This document shows positions 28,545-36,921 of a stretch of 64,000 nucleotides of DNA, in pieces. This DNA is from Flagellimonas eckloniae (lineage in GTDB: Bacteria; Bacteroidota; Bacteroidia; Flavobacteriales; Flavobacteriaceae). The first letter of the stretch is position 1. Each line of letters opens with the position of its first letter. A program made the position numbers and the translations under genes. The notes under the pieces were generated by a model, which was not told where the DNA came from, did not search any database, and was given only the letters and a program-made list of their open reading frames with translations. The stretch covers positions 496,001 through 560,000 of the forward strand of contig NZ_LCTZ01000002.1 of NCBI RefSeq assembly GCF_001413955.1, read 5' to 3'.

Positions 28545-28568
28545 ATTATTTTGCGTAGTGATTGTAAA

Positions 28569-28919
28569 TTAACCCCTAATCTCTTTGATACGGGCCTTTT
28601 TACCTGTAAGACCTCTAAAGTAGAAGATTCTTGATCTACGTACTTTACCTTTTTTGTTGACTTCTACTCTTTGAAGTGCTGGCATGTTTATTGGAAAAAT
28701 TCTTTCTACACCAACTGTACCAGACATTTTTCTGATTGTAAAAGTCTCTGTAGCACCAGTTCCTCTTCGTTGGATAACAACTCCTTTAAAGAACTGTGTA
28801 CGTGTTTTTTCACCTTCCTTAATCTCATAATACACTGTGATGGTGTCACCTGACGAGAATTTTGGAAATTCTTTTTTTGGAACAAATTCGTCTTCAACAA
28901 ATTTTATAAGGGATTCCAT
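28569..28919 (-). CDS. rplS: 50S ribosomal protein bL19
   Basis: 116-residue ribosomal protein at the 30S-50S interface. Recognised by FSSGDTITVYYEIKEGEKTR, FKGVVIQRRGTGATETFTIRK and VGVERIFPINMPALQRVEV with the basic tail GKVRRSRIFYFRGLTGKKARIKE. It has its own promoter and a structured leader of about 65 bases, separating it from the trmD gene, which in many bacteria is in the same operon. rpsP and rimM are not nearby. Confidence 0.98.
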   Translation of the reverse strand: MESLIKFVEDEFVPKKEFPKFSSGDTITVYYEIKEGEKTRTQFFKGVVIQRRGTGATETFTIRKMSGTVGVERIFPINMPALQRVEVNKKGKVRRSRIFYFRGLTGKKARIKEIRG

Positions 28920-28984
28920 TTTATATTTTTTTTAATGTTTACCAAGATTAACTTACACGAGTTTCGTCAGAGGTTAATTTTGAG
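28920..28984 (-). ncRNA. Structured 5' leader of rplS (candidate L19 autoregulatory leader)
   Basis: On the minus strand ATTAAC (28978-28973) pairs with GTTAAT (28952-28947), and inside ACGA (28967-28964... read on minus) pairs with TCGT (28960-28957) around an AAC loop, with asymmetric internal loops between. It starts about six bases after the predicted transcription start. Flavobacterial L19 leader RNAs have been proposed, as I recall; I could not compare the structures. Binding of L19 protein is inference. Confidence 0.5.
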
Positions 28985-28988
28985 ATTG

Positions 28989-29018
28989 CAAAAATAATGC
29001 AATATTTATAAATAGCAA
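28989..29018 (-). promoter_or_regulatory. Promoter of rplS
   Basis: On the minus strand TTG (29018-29016), a 19-base spacer and TATTTTTG (28996-28989): a full minus-33/minus-7 Bacteroidota promoter. Predicted start near 28984. Confidence 0.75.
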
Positions 29019-29050
29019 GGTGTTTTTGACTTTTAAAAGTAGAAAAGCAA

Positions 29051-29365
29051 TTAACGCTTTTTATTTGAATAGCTCGTACCAAACAACAGCAACCCAATGC
29101 CAACAAGAATAAGGGGAAATTGGCCAATGGAATTCAATATAACTGTAGCCCGTGCAAGAAATGTAGTACCCTTGCCGACAGCAATAGAAGTCAAAAGAAA
29201 GCTCGCCAGTGCAAACAAAATAGATAAAATAGCCCCTATGAGCATTAAGACGGTTCCCTTGTTTTTCTTTTTTAGTACTAACACAATACAACCAATGAGA
29301 AAAAGAAGTTGTCCTATTATCTTTAAGATTCCGCCAAAAACAAAGTAACTTTCTAAATATTCCAT
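29051..29365 (-). CDS. Small integral membrane protein of unknown function
   Basis: 104-residue protein that is mostly hydrophobic, with about four membrane helices (roughly 8-30, 37-60, 65-78 and 82-98) and a basic tail SNKKR. I do not recognise the family; the helical-hairpin pattern with GGILKIIGQLLFLIG and LMLIGAILSILFAL resembles generic small Got1-like proteins, but I would not assign that. It begins three bases after the trmD stop, so it is almost certainly co-transcribed with trmD, and lies between trmD and the rplS promoter. A weak hairpin AAAAGC/GCTTTT overlaps its stop. Confidence 0.7.
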   Translation of the reverse strand: MEYLESYFVFGGILKIIGQLLFLIGCIVLVLKKKNKGTVLMLIGAILSILFALASFLLTSIAVGKGTTFLARATVILNSIGQFPLILVGIGLLLFGTSYSNKKR

Positions 29366-29367
29366 AG

Positions 29368-30042
29368 TTATTTCAGTAAATCAGGTCTTCTTTGACGCGT
29401 TCGCTCCATTGCTTGTTCTTCACGCCATTTTTCAATTTTTGGAAAGTCCCCGCTTAACAAAACCTCTGGCACTTTATGCCCTTTGTAATCTGAGGGTCTC
29501 GTGTATACCGGTGGTGCCAATAGGTTATCTTGAAAAGTATCTGTCAGTGCCGATGTTTCGTCATTTAAAACCCCTGGAAGAAGCCTTATAATGGAATCAC
29601 AGAAAACTGCTGCCGCCAATTCACCTCCTGAAAGTACATAGTCACCAATGGATATTTCTCGCGTTATGAACAGATCGCGCACTCTTTGGTCTACTCCTTT
29701 GTAATGCCCACAAAGTATAATAATGTTCTTTTTTAGGGAAATTTCATTTGAAATACCCTGATTCAGGGTATTGCCATCTGGAGTCATGTAAATGATTTCA
29801 TCATACTCCCTTTCTTTTTTGAGCTCTGAAATACACTTATCTATGGGTTCTATCATTAAAACCATTCCAGCTCCACCACCAAATTGATAGTCATCAACTT
29901 GTTTGTAATTACCGATTGAGTATTTTCTGAGGTTGTGAAAATGTACCTCCACCAACTTTTTCTCAATAGCTCGTTTTAAAATAGAGGCTTCAAAAGGGCT
30001 TTTTAATAATTCGGGTAAAACTGTAATAATGTCTATTCGCAT
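29368..30042 (-). CDS. trmD: tRNA (guanine-37 N1)-methyltransferase
   Basis: SPOUT-class enzyme methylating G37 next to the anticodon to prevent frameshifting. 224 residues. Diagnostic segments: [29 protein letters not shown], the knot region [34 protein letters not shown] and [12 protein letters not shown]. Asp residues for catalysis and the trefoil knot are intact. It precedes a small membrane protein gene; a minus-7 box at 30062-30069 is upstream. Confidence 0.97.
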   Translation of the reverse strand: MRIDIITVLPELLKSPFEASILKRAIEKKLVEVHFHNLRKYSIGNYKQVDDYQFGGGAGMVLMIEPIDKCISELKKEREYDEIIYMTPDGNTLNQGISNEISLKKNIIILCGHYKGVDQRVRDLFITREISIGDYVLSGGELAAAVFCDSIIRLLPGVLNDETSALTDTFQDNLLAPPVYTRPSDYKGHKVPEVLLSGDFPKIEKWREEQAMERTRQRRPDLLK

Positions 30043-30061
30043 GGCTTACATAGAAAGTTGT

Positions 30062-30069
30062 CAAAGATA
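30062..30069 (-). promoter_or_regulatory. Minus-7 box (TATCTTTG) of trmD
   Basis: The minus strand reads TATCTTTG 20 bases before the trmD start, in the 40-base gap after the GNAT gene. The minus-33 element is not clear. Confidence 0.45.
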
Positions 30070-30082
30070 ATGGTTAATTTAT

Positions 30083-30523
30083 CTAGGAATTCTTCCAGAA
30101 GTAGTGAAAATATGCTTCATCTTTCTCCCAATCCAATCGCTCATAGAGTTTTTGGGCTGGGTTGTCTTTTGCTGTCTCGAGTGCCAGTCCTTTGAAACCT
30201 TGTTTTTTGCAAAACGTTTTTGCATGCTTTAATAATGCTTCTCCCACTCCTTTTTTTCGAAATTGTGGGACAACAAATAAATCATTCAGCACATAAAATG
30301 GTTGTAATGATACAGAAGAAAATGTTTTGTAAAGCTGTGTAAATCCAACTGGTTTGTCATTTTCCAATGCTAAGAAAACTACAGTCTCATTGTTTAAGAA
30401 ACGCTCTTTTAAGAAACGCCTGCAAGCTTCTATGTCTGATGATTGTTCATAGAACATTCGATATGCATCAAATAGCGGAAGAACAAGTTCTATATCTGAA
30501 GGGGTTACATTTTTAATTTCCAT
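30083..30523 (-). CDS. GNAT family N-acetyltransferase
   Basis: 146-residue acetyl-CoA-dependent acetyltransferase. The acetyl-CoA loop is FRKKGVGEALLKHAKTF (about residues 91-107), preceded by the beta-4 strand FYVLNDLFVVP and followed by GLALETAKDNPAQKLYERL, a common GNAT C-terminal pattern. Substrate unknown. It lies 12 bases after the TonB-type barrel gene on the same strand. ATG at 30523 is used; a TTG two codons earlier is less likely. A TACATTTG box ends three bases before this ATG, so it may also have a promoter of its own. Confidence 0.88.
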   Translation of the reverse strand: MEIKNVTPSDIELVLPLFDAYRMFYEQSSDIEACRRFLKERFLNNETVVFLALENDKPVGFTQLYKTFSSVSLQPFYVLNDLFVVPQFRKKGVGEALLKHAKTFCKKQGFKGLALETAKDNPAQKLYERLDWEKDEAYFHYFWKNS

Positions 30524-30535
30524 GGACAAATGTAA

Positions 30536-32953
30536 TTAATTCACCCGTCTGCGCTCATCTTCAGAACCGGTTCCTCGTTGTCTTGAGGATTTTAGTTTAT
30601 CATTTCCAAAACTTCTGGAATAGGTGAGAAGAAAAGTACGATTGCTAAAGTCGAAGGTGTTTTCGGTATTTAGGTTTTGTTCAGGTATCTGGGTTCTTCC
30701 CGTAAATTCGAAAGAATCGAACACATCGTTTACGGCAAATCTGAGCGTTCCCCATTTGTCCCCGAGTTTTTTCTGAAAACCAATGTTCATTCCAAAAACT
30801 GGATCAAATTTCCGGATGCCAAAAAGACTGGCTCCAAAATAATTAAGGTTTACCTCTGAACTAAAAGTCTTTGTTATGGTAAAAGAATTGGAGCTGTTTG
30901 CCCGGAAGGTATTTTGCTCAAAATTAAATGAAGAATCTTGAAGTAAAGCGCTTACCTTGGTATTTATAAATATGAAATTGTTTTGCATTTTCCACCAATT
31001 GGTAAAGTTGATGGGTAATCCTAATGTGATGGTAAATAATTTGGTTTGATCATTGTTGGCAGCCTCAAAAAACAATCTTCCCGTAGCTTCATCAAAACGT
31101 TCTTGAAAACCAGATATGGGTTGGTCTTCGACCGAATATTGAAAAGAAAGAAGTATGGATTTATAATTGGTGTCAAATTTTACTGAGTTCGATGTGGCTG
31201 GTTGTAAAGCCGAATTACCTGATAAAAATGTAGTTGGGTCAATAAAAATAACAAAGGGTGCCAAATTATTGAAGGTTGGTCGGGTGATTCGTTTAGAATA
31301 GGACAGATTAAAACTTAGGGTATCGCTTACCGAATGGGAAACAAAGATGCTCGGAAAAAAGTTACCAAAATTTCGGTCCACAACTCGGCCTTCGGTTTCC
31401 GTATCCAGCTCAGAGTCGGTATGCTCATATCGAAGACCAAGTTTCATGCTTGTTTTTTCTTTCAGTTTATAATCGACAGAAGTATACGCTGCTAGAATAT
31501 GCTCGTTAAGGACACTTTTATTTGTCAAGGTAGGGTCTTCAATAAAGTTTTGTCCATCAAAAGTTGCGACAGATACATCATTTTCAAAGTCTGATATCAC
31601 TGCTTTAATACCTGTTTCCAATTTTAAATTTTCATTTAATTGATTGCTATAATCTGCCTTGCCTACCGCAATGTTAATAGGGGTTGTTTTATCGCTGAGG
31701 GTAAGTTCTTCTCGAAGAAAATTGTTGTCCCCATCAAAAAAACTGTTGGTGTAATCTGTAGGGTTTTCATCGTAATAGTGCAAGTAGTCCAAATCCACAC
31801 TTATGAACTCATCGTCCTTAAAATTATGTTTAAGATTGACGTTGGAATTAAAATGTTGCCATTGGTTTCGTTCTGTGTTCAAAAGTTGTACAAAAGAAAA
31901 AGGAACACCGTTTTCGGTTTCTCTACTATCGTTCACTGCATCCATAGTCCATTTGTTATCATAAGCTCCTACCAGAATGCCTATGACAGTTTTGTCTGTG
32001 GCTTGATAATCCATTCCCAACCGTATATTATGATTACGCTGTCTTGGATCACGGTCGGAAACAGTAGCCAGATTTATCGTATTGTCTTGCTCATTTGTGA
32101 AAATTCTTGAGAAGTCGAATTGTTGTCCTTGTGTATCTATTAAGAAAGAATAGTTGCCAAAAAGATTTATCTTGTTTTTTCTAAAATTAAAGCTGATGTT
32201 ATCTGAGGTGGTTTCACCGTTTCCAATTCCTCCCGAAACTGAATAGGTGCCGTTTAAACCCAAATCTGTTCTCTTTTTAAGCACAATATTTATAAAACCG
32301 GCATTTCCTTCCGCATCAAAATTTGCGGGAGGAGTAGTAATCAGTTCAATACTTTGAATATTGTCAGAGCTCATACCTTCCAACAACTGAACAATGCTTT
32401 CCTGCGGCATGTAGCTTATTTTTCCATCAATCATTACCACAACTCCGTTTTTCCCTGCCAAGGATATGGCACTATTCTGTCTGTCCACAATCACTCCAGG
32501 GGAACGTTCTAAAACTTCTAGAGCTGAGCTACCGGCAGACACAATGCTATTTTCAACATTGATTACCATTCGGTCAATCTTTTGAACAAAAATGGGCTTT
32601 GTGGTCTGGACCACAACCTCATCCAGTTCAACACCCTCAGTCAATGTTAATGTGGGAATGGTAAACATTGAATTCTGTTGATAGCTAAAAGCATCGGTTG
32701 TTTTTGTTGAGAAGCCCACCATACTAGCAGTTATGATGTAATTTCCAGAAGCGACGCTTTCAAATGTAAATGTTCCTGTATCATTGGTAATTGCCCCTTT
32801 TACTAGTGTGGAATCTGATGCGGTTTGTAAAAGTACATTGGCAAAGGCAAGTCCTTGTCCATTACTATCGACTATTTCTCCATTTATTTCTTGGGCTTTT
32901 ACAAAAAAGCATATCAGAAATAATGGAATAAAAGTCAGTTTTCTTTTGTCCAT
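30536..32953 (-). CDS. TonB-type outer-membrane beta-barrel receptor
   Basis: 805-residue outer-membrane protein. Signal peptide about 1-20 (LTFIPLFLICFFVKAQ), carboxypeptidase-regulatory-like domain (INGEIVDSNGQGLAFANVLL, FTFESVASGNYIITASMVG), then a TonB plug (LEVLERSPGVIVDRQNS, IQLTTPPANFDAEGNAGFIN-like region) and a beta-barrel of the OMP_b-brl_3 type. The C-terminal tail after the last strand is unusual: it is basic and polar (KLKSSRQRGTGSEDERRRVN) and does not end in an aromatic residue, so the final strand is internal. Ligand unknown. Confidence 0.87.
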   Translation of the reverse strand: MDKRKLTFIPLFLICFFVKAQEINGEIVDSNGQGLAFANVLLQTASDSTLVKGAITNDTGTFTFESVASGNYIITASMVGFSTKTTDAFSYQQNSMFTIPTLTLTEGVELDEVVVQTTKPIFVQKIDRMVINVENSIVSAGSSALEVLERSPGVIVDRQNSAISLAGKNGVVVMIDGKISYMPQESIVQLLEGMSSDNIQSIELITTPPANFDAEGNAGFINIVLKKRTDLGLNGTYSVSGGIGNGETTSDNISFNFRKNKINLFGNYSFLIDTQGQQFDFSRIFTNEQDNTINLATVSDRDPRQRNHNIRLGMDYQATDKTVIGILVGAYDNKWTMDAVNDSRETENGVPFSFVQLLNTERNQWQHFNSNVNLKHNFKDDEFISVDLDYLHYYDENPTDYTNSFFDGDNNFLREELTLSDKTTPINIAVGKADYSNQLNENLKLETGIKAVISDFENDVSVATFDGQNFIEDPTLTNKSVLNEHILAAYTSVDYKLKEKTSMKLGLRYEHTDSELDTETEGRVVDRNFGNFFPSIFVSHSVSDTLSFNLSYSKRITRPTFNNLAPFVIFIDPTTFLSGNSALQPATSNSVKFDTNYKSILLSFQYSVEDQPISGFQERFDEATGRLFFEAANNDQTKLFTITLGLPINFTNWWKMQNNFIFINTKVSALLQDSSFNFEQNTFRANSSNSFTITKTFSSEVNLNYFGASLFGIRKFDPVFGMNIGFQKKLGDKWGTLRFAVNDVFDSFEFTGRTQIPEQNLNTENTFDFSNRTFLLTYSRSFGNDKLKSSRQRGTGSEDERRRVN

Positions 32954-33072
32954 GTTTTTTGATTGATGATTAACTATATAGCAATAGTTGGTAAACGCAA
33001 AAGTGAGATTCTAGGCAGAAAGGAAAGACAGTAACTGTACCTGTGAATCCTTTTTGATGATGAAATTTAAAC

Positions 33073-33098
33073 AAAAAAGCCTCCAAACAGGGAAGCTT
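33073..33098 (-). terminator. Rho-independent terminator of the coiled-coil protein gene
   Basis: On the minus strand AAGCTTCC pairs with GGAGGCTT (one G-T pair) around CTGTTT, followed by a T-run. Located ten bases past the stop of the gene at 33109. Confidence 0.8.
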
Positions 33099-33108
33099 TA
33101 ACAAATAT

Positions 33109-33714
33109 TTATTTCTTCTGTTTGTTCAGCTCATCCTGGAGCTGACGGCTAATTTTCTGCTCACGTTCCAGTGCTCTTCTCCTATGGTCTTCGTATTCTT
33201 TTTCAACATCGGCAAGCGCAGTTTTGGCCTGATGGGTTAAAAAATTACTGTTCCTGAACTTATAAATGAACAATAACAAAAAGAGCAATAAACCAAAAAT
33301 GATGGACCATAAAATAAAGTTGTAGGTTCCTTTGCTAATCAAAGCTCCAAAGAACGATATACTGTCTTTTTCGGCAGTAATGGTCTTTAAGTTGTTAGTG
33401 GTTTCTTGAAGTTTTGAGTTAAGGCTATTTATTTCATCCTTATTGCTTGTAATAGTCGCAGTAAGGTCTTTTATAGATTGATTGGCCGAGCTAATGGTAT
33501 CAAAAATATTCTTTTTGATTTTATTCAGTTCAATTAATCGAATTACCTCATAGCGTTTACCCTGTGCATTATAATTTGTGGACTTTCGTTCCAGTACCTC
33601 AAACTGTCCGGCAATGGATGTATCCGTGTCAGGCGTAGTATCTTGATTTTGAGCTGAAATTGAAAAAACACTGATAAAAAGAACAAGGGATAAGAAAACT
33701 TGTAAACGTCTCAT
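33109..33714 (-). CDS. Exported coiled-coil protein with a single membrane helix
   Basis: 201 residues: signal peptide (FLSLVLFISVFSISAQ, about 6-21), a soluble segment with YEVIRLIELNKIKKNIFDTI, a coiled coil (about 78-118), a membrane helix (about 129-151, FILWSIIFGLLLFLLLFIY) and a cytoplasmic helical tail rich in Glu, Arg and Lys. Similar flavobacterial proteins appear in databases, as I recall, under the name tRNA (guanine-N1)-methyltransferase; nothing in this sequence resembles TrmD, whose true gene is at 29368-30042, so that name should not be copied. Function unknown. Confidence 0.75.
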   Translation of the reverse strand: MRRLQVFLSLVLFISVFSISAQNQDTTPDTDTSIAGQFEVLERKSTNYNAQGKRYEVIRLIELNKIKKNIFDTISSANQSIKDLTATITSNKDEINSLNSKLQETTNNLKTITAEKDSISFFGALISKGTYNFILWSIIFGLLLFLLLFIYKFRNSNFLTHQAKTALADVEKEYEDHRRRALEREQKISRQLQDELNKQKK

Positions 33715-33823
33715 GGTAATTATGCGTTTTAATTTAGATTAAGGGTAAGGCGAAATTACACCAATAAACCAAAAATCAAAAGAAAATCATATTTATGGAG
33801 GTTGCTACTTGAATATTTATGAT

Positions 33824-35272
33824 TTAATAATACGTGTATCGTCTTACTTTGGCAATGTATTTTGCAAGACGGATAACTTGATGTGAATAACCATATTCAT
33901 TATCATACCATATATATAGGACCAAACTTTTTCCATCTGCTGAAACTAAAGTGGCCTTGCTGTCATATATGGATGGGGCAGAAGTGCCAACAATATCTGA
34001 TGATACCAATTCATTGCTAAGAGAATATTGTATCTGTTCTACCAAATCACCTTCAAGGGCATATTTTTTTAAAATAGTGTTTACACTTTCTTTTGAGGTT
34101 TTGTTCTTTATTTCAAGATTTAAGATGGCAAGCGAGCCGTTTGGAACTGGAACTCGTATTGCATTCGATGTCAATTTACCTTTTAAAGAGGGTAGGGCCT
34201 TGGCAACAGCGGCACCTGCACCGGTTTCGGTAATAACCATGTTAAGCGCTGCGGCACGACCTCGACGGTACTTTTTATGCATATTATCCACAAGATTCTG
34301 GTCGTTGGTGTATGCATGAATAGTTTCCAAATGCCCTTTCTTAATTCCAAGGGAATCTTCAATAACTTTTAATATTGGGGTAATGGCATTTGTAGTACAA
34401 GAGGCAGCAGAATAGATTTTGGTCTTGTCTGGATCAAATTCTTTTTGGTTTACCCCATGAACAATGTTAGGGATTTCTTTTCCAGGAGCGGTAAGTAAAA
34501 CCTTGCCGGCCCCTTTAGCTTCCAAATGTCGGGAGAGCGAAGCTTTATCCCTGAAAGCACCAGTATTGTCAATAATCAAGGCGTTATAGATGCCATACTT
34601 TGTATAGTCTATAGATTCAGGCTTATCCGCAGTTATAATTTTCACGGTAGTGCCATTGATGACCAAAGCACTATTTTTTATATCAACATCCACCGTGCCC
34701 ATAAACTGGCCATGAACGGAATCAGTTTTTAGCAATGCAGCTCTTTTTTCGAGTATTTCCTCACTGATTTCGCCTCTTACAACAATGGCTCTTAGGCGTA
34801 ATTGACTTCCTCTTCCGGTTTTTGCCATCAGTTCACGGGCAACCAACCTTCCTATACGACCAAAACCATATAGAACTACGTCTTTTGGCTTGATTTCCTG
34901 GGAAGATTGGGCATCTGTAAGTTTTTCTATTACGAATGCCTTTACATTGAGATGGTCATTATCATCAGAATGATATTCATAGGTAAGCTTTCCAATATCC
35001 AGCTTGGCAGGAGGTAAGTTGATATCATTGATTGCCCTAAGAATTTCAACAGAATCAAAAATGGAAATTGGTTTTTGGACAAATTCTCCAGCATATTCAT
35101 GTAAGTTTATGATATCACTTACATTTTTGTCTATGATTTGATTTTTGAAAAGGACCACTTCAATGGCCTTATCGTACCATAGATCACTTATAATTTTAAT
35201 AAATTCAGTTGTTGCTTTTCTTCTATCTGCTTGGAATGCGAGTTCCTTTTCGTAAGACTTGATATCGCCCAT
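33824..35272 (-). CDS. Glyceraldehyde-3-phosphate dehydrogenase, long form
   Basis: 482-residue oxidoreductase interconverting glyceraldehyde-3-phosphate and 1,3-bisphosphoglycerate. NAD(P)-binding GFGRIGR is at 136-142, catalytic Cys292 in AASCTTN, the catalytic His lies in LETIHAYTNDQ, and the C-terminus has WYDNEYGYS. Compared with the usual 330-340 residues, it carries about 130 extra N-terminal residues without a motif I recognise. Bacteroidota often have such a long GAPDH beside a normal GapA, and it may differ in cofactor or direction. Not adjacent to other glycolytic genes here. Confidence 0.93.
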   Translation of the reverse strand: MGDIKSYEKELAFQADRRKATTEFIKIISDLWYDKAIEVVLFKNQIIDKNVSDIINLHEYAGEFVQKPISIFDSVEILRAINDINLPPAKLDIGKLTYEYHSDDNDHLNVKAFVIEKLTDAQSSQEIKPKDVVLYGFGRIGRLVARELMAKTGRGSQLRLRAIVVRGEISEEILEKRAALLKTDSVHGQFMGTVDVDIKNSALVINGTTVKIITADKPESIDYTKYGIYNALIIDNTGAFRDKASLSRHLEAKGAGKVLLTAPGKEIPNIVHGVNQKEFDPDKTKIYSAASCTTNAITPILKVIEDSLGIKKGHLETIHAYTNDQNLVDNMHKKYRRGRAAALNMVITETGAGAAVAKALPSLKGKLTSNAIRVPVPNGSLAILNLEIKNKTSKESVNTILKKYALEGDLVEQIQYSLSNELVSSDIVGTSAPSIYDSKATLVSADGKSLVLYIWYDNEYGYSHQVIRLAKYIAKVRRYTYY

Positions 35273-35304
35273 GAATTTTAATTGAGTTTAAGTTTAGTTG
35301 TCGG

Positions 35305-35312
35305 CAAAATTA
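35305..35312 (-). promoter_or_regulatory. Minus-7 box (TAATTTTG) of the GAPDH gene
   Basis: The minus strand reads TAATTTTG; predicted start near 35300, leader about 28 bases. It lies downstream of the htrA terminator, so GAPDH is a separate transcript. Confidence 0.5.
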
Positions 35313-35346
35313 GATATTTCAAACGTTTTCGTGAAATTATCGCAAC

Positions 35347-35382
35347 AAAAAAAGGCACTCATTTAAAGAGTGCCTTTTTTAT
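35347..35382 (-). terminator. Rho-independent terminator of htrA
   Basis: GGCACTC (35354-35360) and GAGTGCC (35368-35374) with A-run and T-run flanks pair around ATTTAAA. On the minus strand it lies 15 bases past the htrA stop, and its symmetry would let it work in both directions. Confidence 0.88.
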
Positions 35383-35396
35383 ATATTTAGATTCCG

Positions 35397-36788
35397 TTAT
35401 TGTAGGATTAAACGCTCCTTTTCCCCTTTATCATTGATCATGGTAAAACTTGTTCTGCCGTATCTTGATATTTTACTAAATAAGTCTTTGGCGTCATCAA
35501 TATTCTTGATTTCATTGTCATCAACTTCAACGATTACTTTATCTTTTAAATCGTATCTGCTGTAACCTTCTGGAACATCTATGATTTTTACACCACTATT
35601 AACACCAAATCTCTTTTTATCCTCTTTGGATAGATTCTTTACCATAAAACCGGTAGCGGGTAAAATAATGGTTTGTTGCTTTTTGAGCGTAACATTCTTA
35701 GATACTCTTTCTCCATCTCGATCCACCAAAACTTCGACCATGTCTCCAGGTCTTTTAGAAGAAAGATAGCCGGTAAGTTCTGAAAACTTGCGGATTCGTA
35801 TGTTATCAACTTGTTTGATGATGTCGCCTGTTTTTAAACCAGCTTCCTCCGCACCGGAATCCTCTGATACCTGAGAGATTACGACACCTTCAATTTCATC
35901 ATAGCCAAGCTCAATAGCTTCTCTTGAATTTGTGTTTGCGGCAGAGATTCCAAGCAATCCACGTTGTACATTGCCGAACTCCATAATATCCTCAACTACT
36001 TTTTTTGCAATATTGCTTGGAACAGCAAAAGAATAACCAACATAGGACCCTGTCTGCGATGTAATTGCAGTGTTTATGCCAATTAGATCACCGTTGGTGT
36101 TGACCAAGGCCCCACCACTGTTTCCAGGGTTCACGGCAGCATCAGTTTGAATAAAGGATTGATTTCTTCCCAAAGATCTGGCTTTGGCACTTACAATTCC
36201 TGCTGTTACTGTAGAGGTAAGACTAAACGGATTCCCTACAGCTAAGACCCATTCCCCAATTTTTGAATTGTCGGAATCACCAAAAGCCAAATAGGGCAAT
36301 GGTTTATTGACCTCTATTTTTAACAAAGCAATGTCGGAGTCGGAATCTGCTCCAATAACCTCTGCTTCATAAGTCTTATTATTATTTAAGGTAACCTCTA
36401 ACTGGCTTGCATTGGCAATAACATGGTTGTTAGTGACTATAAATCCATCCGGTGAAATGATAACGCCCGATCCTGTACCAACTTGTGGAGTTTGTTTCTT
36501 TTCAAAACCATAAAAGAAATCTGAAAGACTGCTAGAACCCTTATTAATGGCTAAATTTTTAACGTGTACCACAGCGTTTACAGTTTTTTCCGCGGCTATG
36601 GTGAAATCAACTTCATTGATTCCAGCACCTTTGGCTGAGGTTGATAGGTTACTCGTACTCAAGAAAGGCGTTTCCTCATTTGAAACAACCCATTTATAAG
36701 CATCTTTTTCAAAAAATATTTTATAAGCTCCTAGTGTAATTGCACCTGCAAAAAGCGATACAAAAAATAAACTGGCTATTCTCTTCAT
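35397..36788 (-). CDS. Periplasmic serine protease of the HtrA/Deg family
   Basis: 463-residue envelope quality-control protease and chaperone. An N-terminal membrane/signal segment (ASLFFVSLFAGAITLGAY) leads into a trypsin-like domain with triad His122 (TNNHV), Asp152 (DSDIALLK) and Ser224 (NPGNSGGA), all intact. Two PDZ domains follow (about 275-365, RGLLGISAANTN..., and 375-463). Start at 36788 gives a proper signal; the codons upstream to 36809 would add an unconserved polar lead. Divergent from dapF across about 130 bases that carry promoter boxes for both. Confidence 0.95.
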   Translation of the reverse strand: MKRIASLFFVSLFAGAITLGAYKIFFEKDAYKWVVSNEETPFLSTSNLSTSAKGAGINEVDFTIAAEKTVNAVVHVKNLAINKGSSSLSDFFYGFEKKQTPQVGTGSGVIISPDGFIVTNNHVIANASQLEVTLNNNKTYEAEVIGADSDSDIALLKIEVNKPLPYLAFGDSDNSKIGEWVLAVGNPFSLTSTVTAGIVSAKARSLGRNQSFIQTDAAVNPGNSGGALVNTNGDLIGINTAITSQTGSYVGYSFAVPSNIAKKVVEDIMEFGNVQRGLLGISAANTNSREAIELGYDEIEGVVISQVSEDSGAEEAGLKTGDIIKQVDNIRIRKFSELTGYLSSKRPGDMVEVLVDRDGERVSKNVTLKKQQTIILPATGFMVKNLSKEDKKRFGVNSGVKIIDVPEGYSRYDLKDKVIVEVDDNEIKNIDDAKDLFSKISRYGRTSFTMINDKGEKERLILQ

Positions 36789-36819
36789 AATTCTGTAATA
36801 ATTTAACATTAAGCTCCAA

Positions 36820-36827
36820 CAAAATTA
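36820..36827 (-). promoter_or_regulatory. Minus-7 box (TAATTTTG) of htrA
   Basis: The minus strand reads TAATTTTG with a possible minus-33 TTG at 36853-36851 (23-base spacer). Predicted leader about 27 bases. Confidence 0.55.
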
Positions 36828-36896
36828 AATGAAATCAATTTTAACATTATCAATTTAACTCGTTTTTAACTACAAAAAAAACCTTAAAGAATACGC

Positions 36897-36904
36897 TATA
36901 TTTG
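36897..36904 (+). promoter_or_regulatory. Minus-7 box (TATATTTG) of dapF
   Basis: TATATTTG on the plus strand; predicted start near 36909, leaving about 13 bases before the ATG at 36922. An in-frame TTG at 36910 lies at the predicted start itself. Confidence 0.6.
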
Positions 36905-36921
36905 TTCCTTTGCATCCAAAT

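Larger units (their letters stand above)
27940..28568. other. Gene-free stretch between icd and rplS
   Basis: 629 bases without a convincing gene. It holds the icd promoter box (27964-27971), a long hairpin (28043-28078) and the rplS terminator (28517-28544). On the minus strand a 36-codon open stretch ends with TAA at 28366-28368; its conceptual sequence (KIWFSATFSYFSKRNGKE...) has no good start codon and reads like a possible C-terminal fragment of a lost envelope gene. I see no tRNA fold in it. Confidence 0.5.

Noticed and set aside
28569..29365. Open reading frames on the plus strand opposite rplS and the small membrane protein
   Set aside because: They mirror real genes on the other strand and show no conserved domain or codon bias.
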